Source: CAYWXV01 sp964462535 (GTDB lineage: Bacteria; Bacteroidota; Ignavibacteria; OLB7). From it: a DNA stretch of 64,000 bases. The DNA is taken from assembly GCA_964462535.1 (NCBI GenBank), contig CAYWXV010000001.1, forward strand, positions 310,001 through 374,000, read 5' to 3'. The notes under the pieces were generated by a model. The model searched no databases, had not been told where the DNA came from, and was given only the letters and a program-made list of their open reading frames with translations. Below are positions 52,623 through 61,246 of this stretch, in pieces (position 1 is the first letter of the stretch; each line of letters starts with the position of its first letter). The translations under genes were made by a program, and so were the position numbers.

Positions 52623-53750
52623 CTATACCTCATTCCGAATTGTTGAGTGTTCAATATCCTGCAGCTGTGGCGCTGAGGTCTCTCGATCCGCCTCTTCTCC
52701 GGCAATCACTCGTCGCGCAAGACGATGATTCGCAATGGCCATTCGGACCGATACATTCACCGTCCAGAAGAAGAGGAGCGAAATGCTGAGCATCGAGAGC
52801 CCAAAGAGAATCTGCTTTACTGGATTGAGGGCGTCGGTATCGCTCGAGAGCACGGGACCACTATCTCCGCTCCCCATCGATCCCGGATGCAAACCGGCCT
52901 CGGTTCTTGGAAAGATGAAGATGAAGTATACCACGGGTAGGGCCAGAAGAAGGAGATAGACGGCCGACAGCCGTTTGCGGAGTTCTTCATCGCTCAACGC
53001 CGAGCGGAGGGCGAAATAGGCAGCGAAGATCACAAGGGTCGCAAAGATCGACACCTGGCGCGGATCGAAACTCCAGAATTCACCCCATTGCAAACGGGCC
53101 CAGAATGAACCCGAGACGGTCGCCAGGACACAGAAGAGAAGCCCGGCGGCGGCAGTCCCGGCCGCCTTCAGATCGTCCTCGGCGTCCTTCTTCCTGAGGT
53201 AGCGCATGCCAAAGAACGCAGCCACAAACCATGCTAGCGTCGCCACCCATGCGGCCGGAACGTGGAAATAGAGATTCCGGGCCGTCTCCTCCAGTTGAGC
53301 GTTCAACGGAATCGTTGCAAACGGATTGACGTCTGACACGCGGCGCGCGTGGAAGTACCCATCGTCTTCGACGAATCGGGAAACAAGAATGACCACGTCG
53401 CCAACGCGAAAGGGGAATCGCCCAGCCTCAAAGATCTCCCCCTCTGGTACCACCTCGTCCGTCTCCCCTCTCGAGTCCTTCAACAGGATCGTCGGCCTGG
53501 TGGAGGTCGGTAGCTCAACGACCGTCCCCTTGATCGACATCTCCGCGGTCGCCCCCCTATTCTTGGCCACTCTCTTTGCTGCGCCAAAATCGCCACCTGT
53601 TGGAATCGTAAAGACGAGGACGACGAGTGCAACATTGAGGAACACCGTCATCCATCGCCACCACGATGGATTCGGTCGCGAGAGTCCACCGGGCCAGAGC
53701 CCCAACACAACCCCCAGAATCGTGCCACCGGCGATGATTAGCGCCTTCAT
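52623..53750 (-). CDS. ccmC: Heme exporter CcmC with an inserted OB-like domain
   Basis: Inner-membrane protein that loads heme onto CcmE. 375 aa, compared with about 240 for ordinary CcmC. The conserved core (about residues 150-345) has YFHVPAAWVATLAWFV, the WWD-type WGEFWSFDPRQVSI and several helices. Between the first helix (about 40-55) and the core lies an extra periplasmic segment of some 80 residues (KGTVVELPTS ... FRVGDVVILVSRFVEDDGYFHARRV) that looks like a CcmE-type OB barrel, without a heme-binding motif. A joined gene or misplaced start is unlikely because the frame is continuous and the first helix is usable. It follows ccmB by 6 bases. Confidence 0.85.
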   Translation of the reverse strand: MKALIIAGGTILGVVLGLWPGGLSRPNPSWWRWMTVFLNVALVVLVFTIPTGGDFGAAKRVAKNRGATAEMSIKGTVVELPTSTRPTILLKDSRGETDEVVPEGEIFEAGRFPFRVGDVVILVSRFVEDDGYFHARRVSDVNPFATIPLNAQLEETARNLYFHVPAAWVATLAWFVAAFFGMRYLRKKDAEDDLKAAGTAAAGLLFCVLATVSGSFWARLQWGEFWSFDPRQVSIFATLVIFAAYFALRSALSDEELRKRLSAVYLLLLALPVVYFIFIFPRTEAGLHPGSMGSGDSGPVLSSDTDALNPVKQILFGLSMLSISLLFFWTVNVSVRMAIANHRLARRVIAGEEADRETSAPQLQDIEHSTIRNEV

Positions 53751-53756
53751 TTGGTA

Positions 53757-54431
53757 TCAGTCTCTCCAGAGATAGTCAAACAGGAAGTATCCAACGATAA
53801 TGATTGCTGCGCTGTAGGCGGCCAGGAGCGCGATGTCGTCGCCGAGACTGGAAAAGGCGACCACCGACACCGTTCGGCGTATCAGGTCGACGCCAAGCAG
53901 AATTGTTGGCAGCAAGACCGGGAAGGCAAGGACAGGATACAGGGCCCCCTTGGCGCCGGCGCGAGCGATCAACGCCGCAATGAGCGTGAGTGCGCCGGCA
54001 AACGCAAAGCTCATCAGCACAACGACAAGAGCGAACGGAAGCGGAGATCCGATGCCCCGATCCGCAATCATGATCGCGAAGAGGAACGCGAGGGCCCCGT
54101 TACCCAGCACGGCCAGAATGAGGTTGACACCAAGCTTTCCGACGAAGACGGGCGTGGGAGGAAGGAGGTGACGGAGCAGAAGCGAGGTCCCACGCTCCTC
54201 CTCGCTCACAAACGTCCGGGCGAGTCCGGTAACACCGGTGAAGAACATCGCGGTCCAGAACAGACCGGCTATAACACCATTCGACAGACGTTCGCCCCAA
54301 GAACCAAAGGCCATAACGGAGACCACCACGACCACGAACATGCCCAGGGCATTCAGCGCATATCGGGTCCGAAATTCGCCTCGTAAGTCCTTGCGTGCGA
54401 CCGCAAGTGATTGCCGGAGGAGGGATGGCAT
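53757..54431 (-). CDS. ccmB: Heme exporter protein CcmB
   Basis: Permease subunit of the CcmAB ABC transporter that powers release of holo-CcmE. 224 aa, six membrane helices, with the conserved EERGTSLLLRHLLPPTPVFVGKL loop and a KDLRGEFRTRYALNAL start. The ATPase CcmA, normally adjacent, is absent here: the next gene upstream is a cytochrome. First gene of the ccm run. A TAAATTG sequence on the minus strand ends 5 bases before the ATG and might be a promoter remnant. Confidence 0.93.
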   Translation of the reverse strand: MPSLLRQSLAVARKDLRGEFRTRYALNALGMFVVVVVSVMAFGSWGERLSNGVIAGLFWTAMFFTGVTGLARTFVSEEERGTSLLLRHLLPPTPVFVGKLGVNLILAVLGNGALAFLFAIMIADRGIGSPLPFALVVVLMSFAFAGALTLIAALIARAGAKGALYPVLAFPVLLPTILLGVDLIRRTVSVVAFSSLGDDIALLAAYSAAIIIVGYFLFDYLWRD

Positions 54432-54509
54432 GCGGGCAATTTAGACAACCGGGTCTAACCCGTACCCTTCAATCTGTTAGTGTGTATGTCTCCCGGATTT
54501 GCTATAGGC

Positions 54510-54540
54510 TTCAACACGCCCTCCGCGGGAGGCCGTTGAA
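54510..54540 (-). other. Imperfect hairpin between the cytochrome gene and ccmB
   Basis: TTCAAC at 54510-54515 pairs with GTTGAA at 54535-54540 around an imperfect GC-rich inner stem (CCCTCC with GGAGG). It lies in the 231-base spacer downstream of the cytochrome stop and upstream of ccmB. No T-run follows on the minus strand. It may be a weak terminator or an mRNA structure. Confidence 0.3.
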
Positions 54541-54662
54541 AGACACGCGAGCTCAGGGTTGCGGTCCTCGTGGCGCTCTGCGGCGCGCCTCCGCTACCCA
54601 TAACTCACTCCCTGTCACGCGACTTGAGCGCCAACTCGACGTGGGAGTCATTCGTCAGCCTC

Positions 54663-56717
54663 CTACCGCATTACTTCAACCGCGCTCGACTCGACATATC
54701 GCCCACCCACCGAAAGCACGATGAAGTATCTTCCTGCACCTGCGCTACGCCCCAATCCATCGTTCCCATCCCATCGCGTCGAATAGGTCCCACGACGGTG
54801 CTCGCCACAAACGAGCCTGCGAACAATCTGGCCGCGAATGTCGACCACGGTGAGGTCAACCAAACCTGACTCGCCTGCAACATAGCGTACTTCGGTCCCC
54901 TCCGTGAGCGGGTTGGGTACACACGATTCGATCCGCGTCGGCCCCAAGGAGATATCCTGCTCGAGCACGCCAATCGTGTACCGGCCGAACAAACGTCCAT
55001 ACCCGGCCGCCAGAGAGTCGGCGAGGTCAAGATCGGAGCGCTCGTTCCACAGCCCGTAGTACCGGTCCTGCGTTCCGAACGCGGGCGCCTCCGGCGTGGA
55101 AGCGGCGGAGTTGCGTGAGCCCCGTCCATTCCGATGGCAACTTTCCGAGCACGTATTCAGCATTCCTCCTCTGAAATCACCGGCGTAGTCCAACGTCAGC
55201 GATGGAGGGAGCACTTTGAATCCGTGACTACTGAACTCGTACAGCCGTTTACCTGGAAGATCGACGAACCCGATTGAGGCCGTCTTGGTGAAATGGCAAT
55301 TGACGCACTGGGAAACCGCCTGATCGTGTTGTGAATGTAGGTTGACGATTCGGCCACCCCTCGCGAGGCTTGGCCCCGTGTCCCTCATGTCCGGGTGGCA
55401 CGCACCGGCAACACAACCCGCGTTGGAATCAAGGCTATACCAGTTCCGGTTGAGCTGATACGGCAGCTCACCCCCGAACGAAGAATCGTATTTGTTGAAG
55501 TGAATCGTGTGACAACTCCAACATCCATTCGAGAAGACCTGGCGCGAATGGGGGACCGAAGTCCTGTAGTCCTGTCCCGTCTGATGATGCGCATACGAGG
55601 TGGTGTTATCGGCCCACGTCTGCCTACCGGTCACGGAATCCCGTCTGAACTGCCCGAGGGACACGCCTGGGACATAATGTTGTGGTGTCGCATCATCGTA
55701 CGCGAATGGATGCTTCCCCATCGTCGAAACGTATCGTTCGTGGCACTGGCCGCACAGATCAAGCTTGAGTTCCGTCCCCATGTACGTTCCGGGGAATTGA
55801 GCACTCTTGCCGGGTGACACAATGTTGTCTGACGTAGGTTGGGCAACGTGTTGGGATCCAGGTCCGTGGCAACTCTCACACCCGATCACGATGTTGGCAT
55901 CGCGGGCCATCGAATCGGTCCCATACGATCCAGGATACTGGACGGTGAACACGTCGGCCGTATCAGCACGATCCACCGTCAGCGTCGCGCCGTTCACATG
56001 ACACGGGGCGCACGCCTCGTGCCAACTCTGCTTCCTGAATGTCGGAGACGTGAACTCGTAAAACCTTCCTTCGCCGGTGAGCGTGTCGATATCGAACCAC
56101 CTCTTGAAGTCGAGGAAATAGAATGCCCCACCGTGCTCCGACCGCTGCTTGTAACCCGGGAGTGCGAATTGAAATGGTGGGATATAGTAGCGGCCATCAA
56201 TATCGACCAGGAATCTCTCGATCCAGGCACGCCCTCCGTATGTATACGCGACCCTCATGGGTGGCGTCGAGTCGCCCCCCCCGCTGAAGGACAATTGTAT
56301 GGCGTAGTCCCGACCAATCCCCTGCTTGAAAAGTCGGATTCTGAGTGTGTCGCGTCCCGGGTAGCGAATCTGCACGACCGGGGTAGAAATCATAGTGTCG
56401 CGCTCAAACATGCGGTCCAGTATCACCGTCTCAGGTGTTGGACGGAGATGGATCTGCTGGTGCACGGTCTGCTTGAAGAGGACAAGACCCTTGTAGTCGC
56501 TCGTCCCGGAGTAGCCTGCGAAGTGGCAGGCGGCAGTGACGCAGGTCTGTTGTCCAACGTACTCGCTAGGGCCGGGTCCGTCGAACGACTGCAGGGTGGT
56601 TACCCGGGTCAGCAATGCTGCGCCCGTCACCAACCCAACAAGTAGGATGAGCCTGTTCAATGTCACGACGTGTTTGTTCGAGCTACAGGCATGCGCCTTA
56701 ACGAAAGAGGGACGCAT
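54663..56717 (-). CDS. Eight-heme cytochrome c with T9SS sorting domain (copy 1)
   Basis: 684-aa secreted multiheme cytochrome. Eight heme sites in order: CVTAACH, CAPCH, CESCH, CGQCH, CWSCH, CVAGACH, CVNCH and CSESCH. Five are CX2CH, two are CX4CH and one is CX3CH. An N-terminal signal (LNRLILLVGLVTGAALLTRV) lies near residues 20-40; the frame opens at ATG 56717, and GTG 56666 would place the signal at the start. The last ~85 residues (SCVPNPLTEGTEVRYV ... SAGAGRYFIVLSVGG) look like a T9SS type-A sorting domain, so the heme domain should end up at the cell surface. It aligns along its length with the gene just upstream. Probable role: surface electron transfer; partner unknown. Confidence 0.85.
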   Translation of the reverse strand: MRPSFVKAHACSSNKHVVTLNRLILLVGLVTGAALLTRVTTLQSFDGPGPSEYVGQQTCVTAACHFAGYSGTSDYKGLVLFKQTVHQQIHLRPTPETVILDRMFERDTMISTPVVQIRYPGRDTLRIRLFKQGIGRDYAIQLSFSGGGDSTPPMRVAYTYGGRAWIERFLVDIDGRYYIPPFQFALPGYKQRSEHGGAFYFLDFKRWFDIDTLTGEGRFYEFTSPTFRKQSWHEACAPCHVNGATLTVDRADTADVFTVQYPGSYGTDSMARDANIVIGCESCHGPGSQHVAQPTSDNIVSPGKSAQFPGTYMGTELKLDLCGQCHERYVSTMGKHPFAYDDATPQHYVPGVSLGQFRRDSVTGRQTWADNTTSYAHHQTGQDYRTSVPHSRQVFSNGCWSCHTIHFNKYDSSFGGELPYQLNRNWYSLDSNAGCVAGACHPDMRDTGPSLARGGRIVNLHSQHDQAVSQCVNCHFTKTASIGFVDLPGKRLYEFSSHGFKVLPPSLTLDYAGDFRGGMLNTCSESCHRNGRGSRNSAASTPEAPAFGTQDRYYGLWNERSDLDLADSLAAGYGRLFGRYTIGVLEQDISLGPTRIESCVPNPLTEGTEVRYVAGESGLVDLTVVDIRGQIVRRLVCGEHRRGTYSTRWDGNDGLGRSAGAGRYFIVLSVGGRYVESSAVEVMR

Positions 56718-56783
56718 GCAGGATCGCGTATAGCACCTGATGCGCCCCTCAGCTGAGATTCGTGATGGACGTCCGAACCAACC

Positions 56784-58781
56784 CTATCTCACGAGCACTA
56801 CTTGCTCCCCGGTCATCACACCGTTGGAGCTGAGCATTCGAACGAGGTAGGTGCCATTCGGGAGCATATGCCCTCCGTCGTCAGACCCGTACCACACGCA
56901 CGTATAGGTGCCCCGGTCATGATCGGAGGCGATCAGCGTTCGAACACGCGCGCCGTTCGTGTTGAATATCTGTATGGAGACGGCGCCCGGAACGGTAACG
57001 TCGTAACGAATCTCGGTCCGGTTCACCATAGGGTTCGGCGCGATCGTCTTGAGACCAGACCCACCACCCGCATGCGCGGAAAGACGCACACCTCCGACAC
57101 TCGGCCAGAAGTCCTTGTAGTACTTCAGCAGCGAGTCAGCCAACCTCTTGTCCGTGATCTCTCCCCACAGCCCGATTAGCTGGTCGTTGATACCGAACGA
57201 AGGAGCGACCGGTGTCGAGTCTGCAAAATTCCTCGAACCCCTGCCATTGCGGTGACAGCTTGCCGCACATGTGTTCATCATTCCAAGACCACCCGTGTTG
57301 AAGTAGTCTATCGTGATCTGAGGCGATAAGACGCGGAAGTTGTGGTTGCTGAACTCCTGAAGTGGCTTCTGCGGCAGATCGACGAATCCAATGGATGCTG
57401 TCTTGGTGAAGTGGCAGTTGACGCATTGCGATATCTCCTGCGCGTGTTGCGTGTGGAGATTGACCATCATGCCGTTGCGAAGAGGGCTCGGCCCGACCTC
57501 GCGCTTATCAGGGTGACACCCGGACGCAACGCATCCCTGGTTCTCGGCGAGACTATACCAGTTCCGATCAAGCTGGTAGGGTAGTTCCCCGCCAAACGAG
57601 GAGTCATACTTGTTGTAGTGAACAGTATGACAACTCCAGCAGCCGTCCGAGAAGACGTGCGCCAGGTAGGGTTTCGAGAAACGGAAGTCCTGACCCGTCT
57701 GGTGGTGCGCGTACGACGTGACCCCATCCGGCCACCTGTTCATTCCGGTCAGTGAGTCCTTCTGGAAGAGTCGGAGCGATGAGCCTGGGATAAATGGCTG
57801 ATCGTTGACTTCATCGTATGCAAAGTTATGTGTCCCACCCGTCGACTTGAACCGCTCGTGACATTGCCCGCAAAGGTCAAGCTTGAGATCGATGCCGGCC
57901 GGCGTCCGGGGAAACTGGCTGCTCTTACCCGGGGAGACAATGTTCTCGGCGGTTGGATTTGCAACGTGCTCCGATCCGGGCCCGTGACAGCTCTCGCACC
58001 CGATCAGGATGTTCTCGTGCAAGGCCAGAGAATCGGCTCCATCCGATCCAACGAAGTTGAGCGTATAGATCTTCGCTGTATCACCATCCACGTACGAACG
58101 CGTCATACCGTTTATGTGACACGAGGCGCATTGCTCATCCCATGCCTGCTTCTTGAAGGTCGTGGAGCCGAACTCGTAGAAGACCCCCTCCTGGTTTGAC
58201 TGGTCGATGCCATACCACTTGCTGAAGTCCAACCAGTAGAACCAACCACCTGTGTCTGCCCGCTCCTTGTACCGCGGAAGCGAATACTGGAACGGCGGGA
58301 CGTAATGCCGGCCATCGACTTCGACCAGGTATCGTTCAATCCATCCGCGACCGCCGTAGGTAAATGCCACCTTCATCGCGGGCGTGGAGTCACCGCCACC
58401 AGAAAAGAAGAGCTGTACGTAATAGTCCTTCTTGTCAGGACTCTTGAAGAGGCGGGCGTTCAACGTGTCGCGTCCAGGATATCTGATCTGAACGATCGGC
58501 GTCGAGATCACCGTGTCCTTGTCGAACATCCGATCGATCACCACCGTCTCTGGTGTTGGGCGCAGGTGAATCTGCTGATGGAGGGTCTTCTTGAACTCGG
58601 CCAGCCCCTTGTAGTCGCTGGCACCGCTATACCCCGATTCATGACAATTGGCCGTGACGCACGTCTGCTGACCCACGTATTCACGAGGCGCAGGTCCAGG
58701 TTTCGAGTCCACGCTGAACGCGAACGCAGCAACGCCTGCGACGGCGATCGCAAGCGACGCAAGAAGTTTGGGACGTTTCAT
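56784..58781 (-). CDS. Eight-heme cytochrome c with T9SS sorting domain (copy 2)
   Basis: 665 aa from ATG 58781, which gives the signal peptide MKRPKLLASLAIAVAGVAAF; the frame is open 25 codons further without sense. Heme sites mirror copy 1 exactly in order and spacing type: CVTANCH, CASCH, CESCH, CGQCH, CWSCH, CVASGCH, CVNCH and CAASCH. Shared blocks include HQQIHLRPTPETV, STPIVQIRYPGRDTL, FSGGGDSTP and SYAHHQTGQDFR. The C-terminus (IAPNPMVNRTEIRYDV ... LPNGTYLVRMLSSNG) is a T9SS sorting domain. Tandem duplicate of 54663-56717, upstream of it by 66 bases, probably one transcript. Confidence 0.87.
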   Translation of the reverse strand: MKRPKLLASLAIAVAGVAAFAFSVDSKPGPAPREYVGQQTCVTANCHESGYSGASDYKGLAEFKKTLHQQIHLRPTPETVVIDRMFDKDTVISTPIVQIRYPGRDTLNARLFKSPDKKDYYVQLFFSGGGDSTPAMKVAFTYGGRGWIERYLVEVDGRHYVPPFQYSLPRYKERADTGGWFYWLDFSKWYGIDQSNQEGVFYEFGSTTFKKQAWDEQCASCHINGMTRSYVDGDTAKIYTLNFVGSDGADSLALHENILIGCESCHGPGSEHVANPTAENIVSPGKSSQFPRTPAGIDLKLDLCGQCHERFKSTGGTHNFAYDEVNDQPFIPGSSLRLFQKDSLTGMNRWPDGVTSYAHHQTGQDFRFSKPYLAHVFSDGCWSCHTVHYNKYDSSFGGELPYQLDRNWYSLAENQGCVASGCHPDKREVGPSPLRNGMMVNLHTQHAQEISQCVNCHFTKTASIGFVDLPQKPLQEFSNHNFRVLSPQITIDYFNTGGLGMMNTCAASCHRNGRGSRNFADSTPVAPSFGINDQLIGLWGEITDKRLADSLLKYYKDFWPSVGGVRLSAHAGGGSGLKTIAPNPMVNRTEIRYDVTVPGAVSIQIFNTNGARVRTLIASDHDRGTYTCVWYGSDDGGHMLPNGTYLVRMLSSNGVMTGEQVVLVR

Positions 58782-58978
58782 AAGGCAACGGCAGGGAATT
58801 GATGGAGAATGACCGAGCGGGGACCGTCGGCCATTCAAGGCTGAGCGTGGGGGCATGGGGGTGCGTCACGACAAACCGGCACTTCTCGCATGCAGTGTTC
58901 CAACCGGCCCCAGCGTCTCCACTATGAAAGACACACCAGGCAGTCAGAGGTCGCGCGCCTGATCTCAGATATGTTGAT

Positions 58979-59857
58979 CTATCGGACTACAGTCAGGCGC
59001 CGTGAGAGCGTCCGACCACCTTGAGACATCACGTAAATGTACTCCCCCGCGGGGAGTGATGAAACTACGACGTCCACTGAGAACGAACCGGGCTCGACGA
59101 AACGATCAAACGCTGTCAGCAGGCGATTGCCGGCAAGGCCGAACAATTTAATTGTCACTTGACCCGACTCTTTCACAGCGAAGGGAATCATAGTGTTTCG
59201 GCTACATGGATTTGGCAGATTCTGCGCCAGTGACATCCCAGTGGGAGGCGCCGAGTCCGTATCCGCACTGGCCGGCTGCGTATCGATCGTGACGGTGTTG
59301 TCACCATCGAATGAGGCGCGGAACTTCCGTAATCCATTCCTGACTGTGCCCGTTCTGGGGGCATCGCGATCGCCCGCCGGTGGTGTGATCCATGTCCCAT
59401 CGGGCTCAAAGTTGCTCCCCTGATGACAACAGTGGAAACGGAACTCGAGCGGATCGAAGCTCACCTGGTAATCATTCCCATGCGGACAGTACGTTGAAAC
59501 CGCCGTGAACGCATTCTCCCCCACATCCGCGACACGTGTCACCGCTATCGGGTACCATCCTCTCTTGCACGAAAACGCCTCGGTCTCGGCTCTCAACGAC
59601 GCGGATCCGAGCTCCACGTGATCCGGGTTCAGCAGGAGTTCCTCATCTCTGATCAGTTTGATTGACCCGCCCACCTGCGCGAGATCAGGGTAATCGCTCA
59701 ACCGGATCTGAATCAGCGTGGACAGCTTTCCGGGCACGTCGCCTGGTAGTGAAAGCCGTCCCAGCACGACACCGCGCGCTGCAACGGAGACGACCACAAG
59801 ACCGGCAGCCCGCTTGAGGAAGTCCCGTCGGGAATCATCGGCAGTATTCTCCTTCAT
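58979..59857 (-). CDS. Rieske-like protein with Tat signal and T9SS sorting domain
   Basis: 292 aa from ATG 59857. Twin-arginine signal SRRDFLKRAAGLVVVSVAA, then a Rieske-type domain (about 55-205) with TYCPHGNDY and FRFHCCHQGSNFEPDG. Classical Rieske proteins use CxH and CPCH; here the second box reads HCCH, so the usual ligand Cys is a His and a Cys sits one place later. The disulfide Cys of the first box is also missing. Whether a 2Fe-2S cluster still forms is open. The C-terminal ~75 residues (NLPNPCSRNTMIPF ... LPAGEYIYVMSQGG) are a T9SS sorting domain. Two in-frame Met codons lie upstream (59875, 59902). The next genes downstream are the surface cytochromes. Confidence 0.8.
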   Translation of the reverse strand: MKENTADDSRRDFLKRAAGLVVVSVAARGVVLGRLSLPGDVPGKLSTLIQIRLSDYPDLAQVGGSIKLIRDEELLLNPDHVELGSASLRAETEAFSCKRGWYPIAVTRVADVGENAFTAVSTYCPHGNDYQVSFDPLEFRFHCCHQGSNFEPDGTWITPPAGDRDAPRTGTVRNGLRKFRASFDGDNTVTIDTQPASADTDSAPPTGMSLAQNLPNPCSRNTMIPFAVKESGQVTIKLFGLAGNRLLTAFDRFVEPGSFSVDVVVSSLPAGEYIYVMSQGGRTLSRRLTVVR

Positions 59858-59994
59858 CGCCACGTACTTTATCATCCGAGGACCAGCCCGAGAGAGGCGC
59901 AATTGCGCTGAGCGTGCCCCTTTCTTGGAAGACCCTGATCATACCAATTGGTTACCGAACCCGGTCACCTGGAAACGTCTCGAAACGATTGCGT

Positions 59995-61146
59995 CTACGC
60001 GGGCGCCACGGCAGGCCGCTGGCACAGATCTTCGATGACGTTGACGAAGGAGTCCCAACTGTACTTGGCGAGCTCTCCTTCAATGCCCCTTGCGAATTCC
60101 TCAATCCGACCCGGTCGGAAGATCTTCTCCACGGCCGTCGCTATCGTATTGGGCGAGCCATCCGGAATCACATAGCCTGTCTTCCCATCCAGGACTACTT
60201 CCGAGAGACTCCCAACATCCGTGACAATCGCTGGTACGGAGAAGTTGTACGCTATCTGCACGATTCCGCTGTTTGTAGCGGTGCGGTACGGGAGCACAAC
60301 GACATCCGATGCCGAAAACCACTCTTTCACCTCTTCATTTGGCACGTAATCCGCATGAAGCGTGATACGATCTTTAAGCCCGCTTGCCGCTATCGCCGCG
60401 TCGTACTGTCCTCTGTCATCGTAGAACTCCCCTGCAATCAAGAGGTGTGCATCCGGAAGTCTGCGAGTGATCTCCGGCATAGCCTCGATGAGCCTGTCGA
60501 GGCCCTTGTACCGCCGAATAAGACCGAAGAACAGAATCACCTTCCGGTTCTCGATACCGAGCTGCTTCCGAAGAGGACTACCGTCCACACGCTCGCCGAA
60601 GTTCTCGTACACCGGATGTGGCTGCATCCTCATTGGGAGTTCAGGATAGGCCGCGGCGAGCTGCCGCTCAACCGTTGTGCTTTGCGTGATTGCAGACGTG
60701 CAGTGGCGAAGGAAGTGGTCCGTGAGAAACCGATCACCCTTCCGGCTCTCGTGGTGAATGAAGTTGTGGACGATCGCCATCACCTCACCGCGGCTTCTCT
60801 TGCGAACTCGCTTCGCGATAGAACCGAAGCATGGGCCAAAGAAGGGATGCCAGTGTTGAAACAGGTAGAGATCGTACCCACCCTGCGCAGTCAACAGGCG
60901 CGCCGTCTTCCACCATGTGAGAGGATTTATCGAATCGATCGTGCGTCTCCCCTCTCCCCCGGCGGCGGTTCCCGACTCCGGCTCCTCCTGGGTCTTGCCG
61001 GGAAAGAGAAGACCGGGGTACTGCCTGGAGAATGTGTAGTTGTCCACCACATGTCCGTGACGTCTGAGGTAGGCCGTCAGCATGTTCGTATGATGGGCGA
61101 TGCCGCCCCGAAACGGGTAGACCGGACCGATGAGGGCTATCTTCAC
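59995..61146 (-). CDS. Glycosyltransferase family 4 (GT-B)
   Basis: 383-aa GT-B glycosyltransferase. The N-terminal domain starts VKIALIGPVYPFRGGIAHHT, the C-terminal half has FFGLIRRYKGLDRLIEA and the donor-binding motif of the family, LPYRTATNSGIVQIAYNFSVP followed by VTDVGSLSEVV (given here as separate pieces). GTG 61146 is the start: codons before it, out to ATG 61281, have no GT sequence and would overlap purF on the other strand. Donor and acceptor sugars are unknown. There is no surrounding polysaccharide cluster. Confidence 0.88.
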   Translation of the reverse strand: MKIALIGPVYPFRGGIAHHTNMLTAYLRRHGHVVDNYTFSRQYPGLLFPGKTQEEPESGTAAGGEGRRTIDSINPLTWWKTARLLTAQGGYDLYLFQHWHPFFGPCFGSIAKRVRKRSRGEVMAIVHNFIHHESRKGDRFLTDHFLRHCTSAITQSTTVERQLAAAYPELPMRMQPHPVYENFGERVDGSPLRKQLGIENRKVILFFGLIRRYKGLDRLIEAMPEITRRLPDAHLLIAGEFYDDRGQYDAAIAASGLKDRITLHADYVPNEEVKEWFSASDVVVLPYRTATNSGIVQIAYNFSVPAIVTDVGSLSEVVLDGKTGYVIPDGSPNTIATAVEKIFRPGRIEEFARGIEGELAKYSWDSFVNVIEDLCQRPAVAPA

Positions 61147-61230
61147 GATTTCACTGCCGGTTCGTTGTTCGATACACGTCTGAGATCTGTAACGCAGTGT
61201 CCGACTGCATAATGGTTCGGACCTCGGTTG

Positions 61231-61238
61231 TAGATTTG
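61231..61238 (+). promoter_or_regulatory. -7 box TAGATTTG for purF
   Basis: Exact TAnnTTTG match in the 100-base divergent gap, ending 8 bases before the purF ATG, again implying a very short or absent leader. Confidence 0.5.
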
Positions 61239-61246
61239 AGCCTCCT

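Noticed and set aside
59914..61212. Long plus-strand frame opposite the glycosyltransferase
   Set aside because: The minus strand has a complete GT-B protein with conserved motifs; the plus-strand translation resembles nothing.
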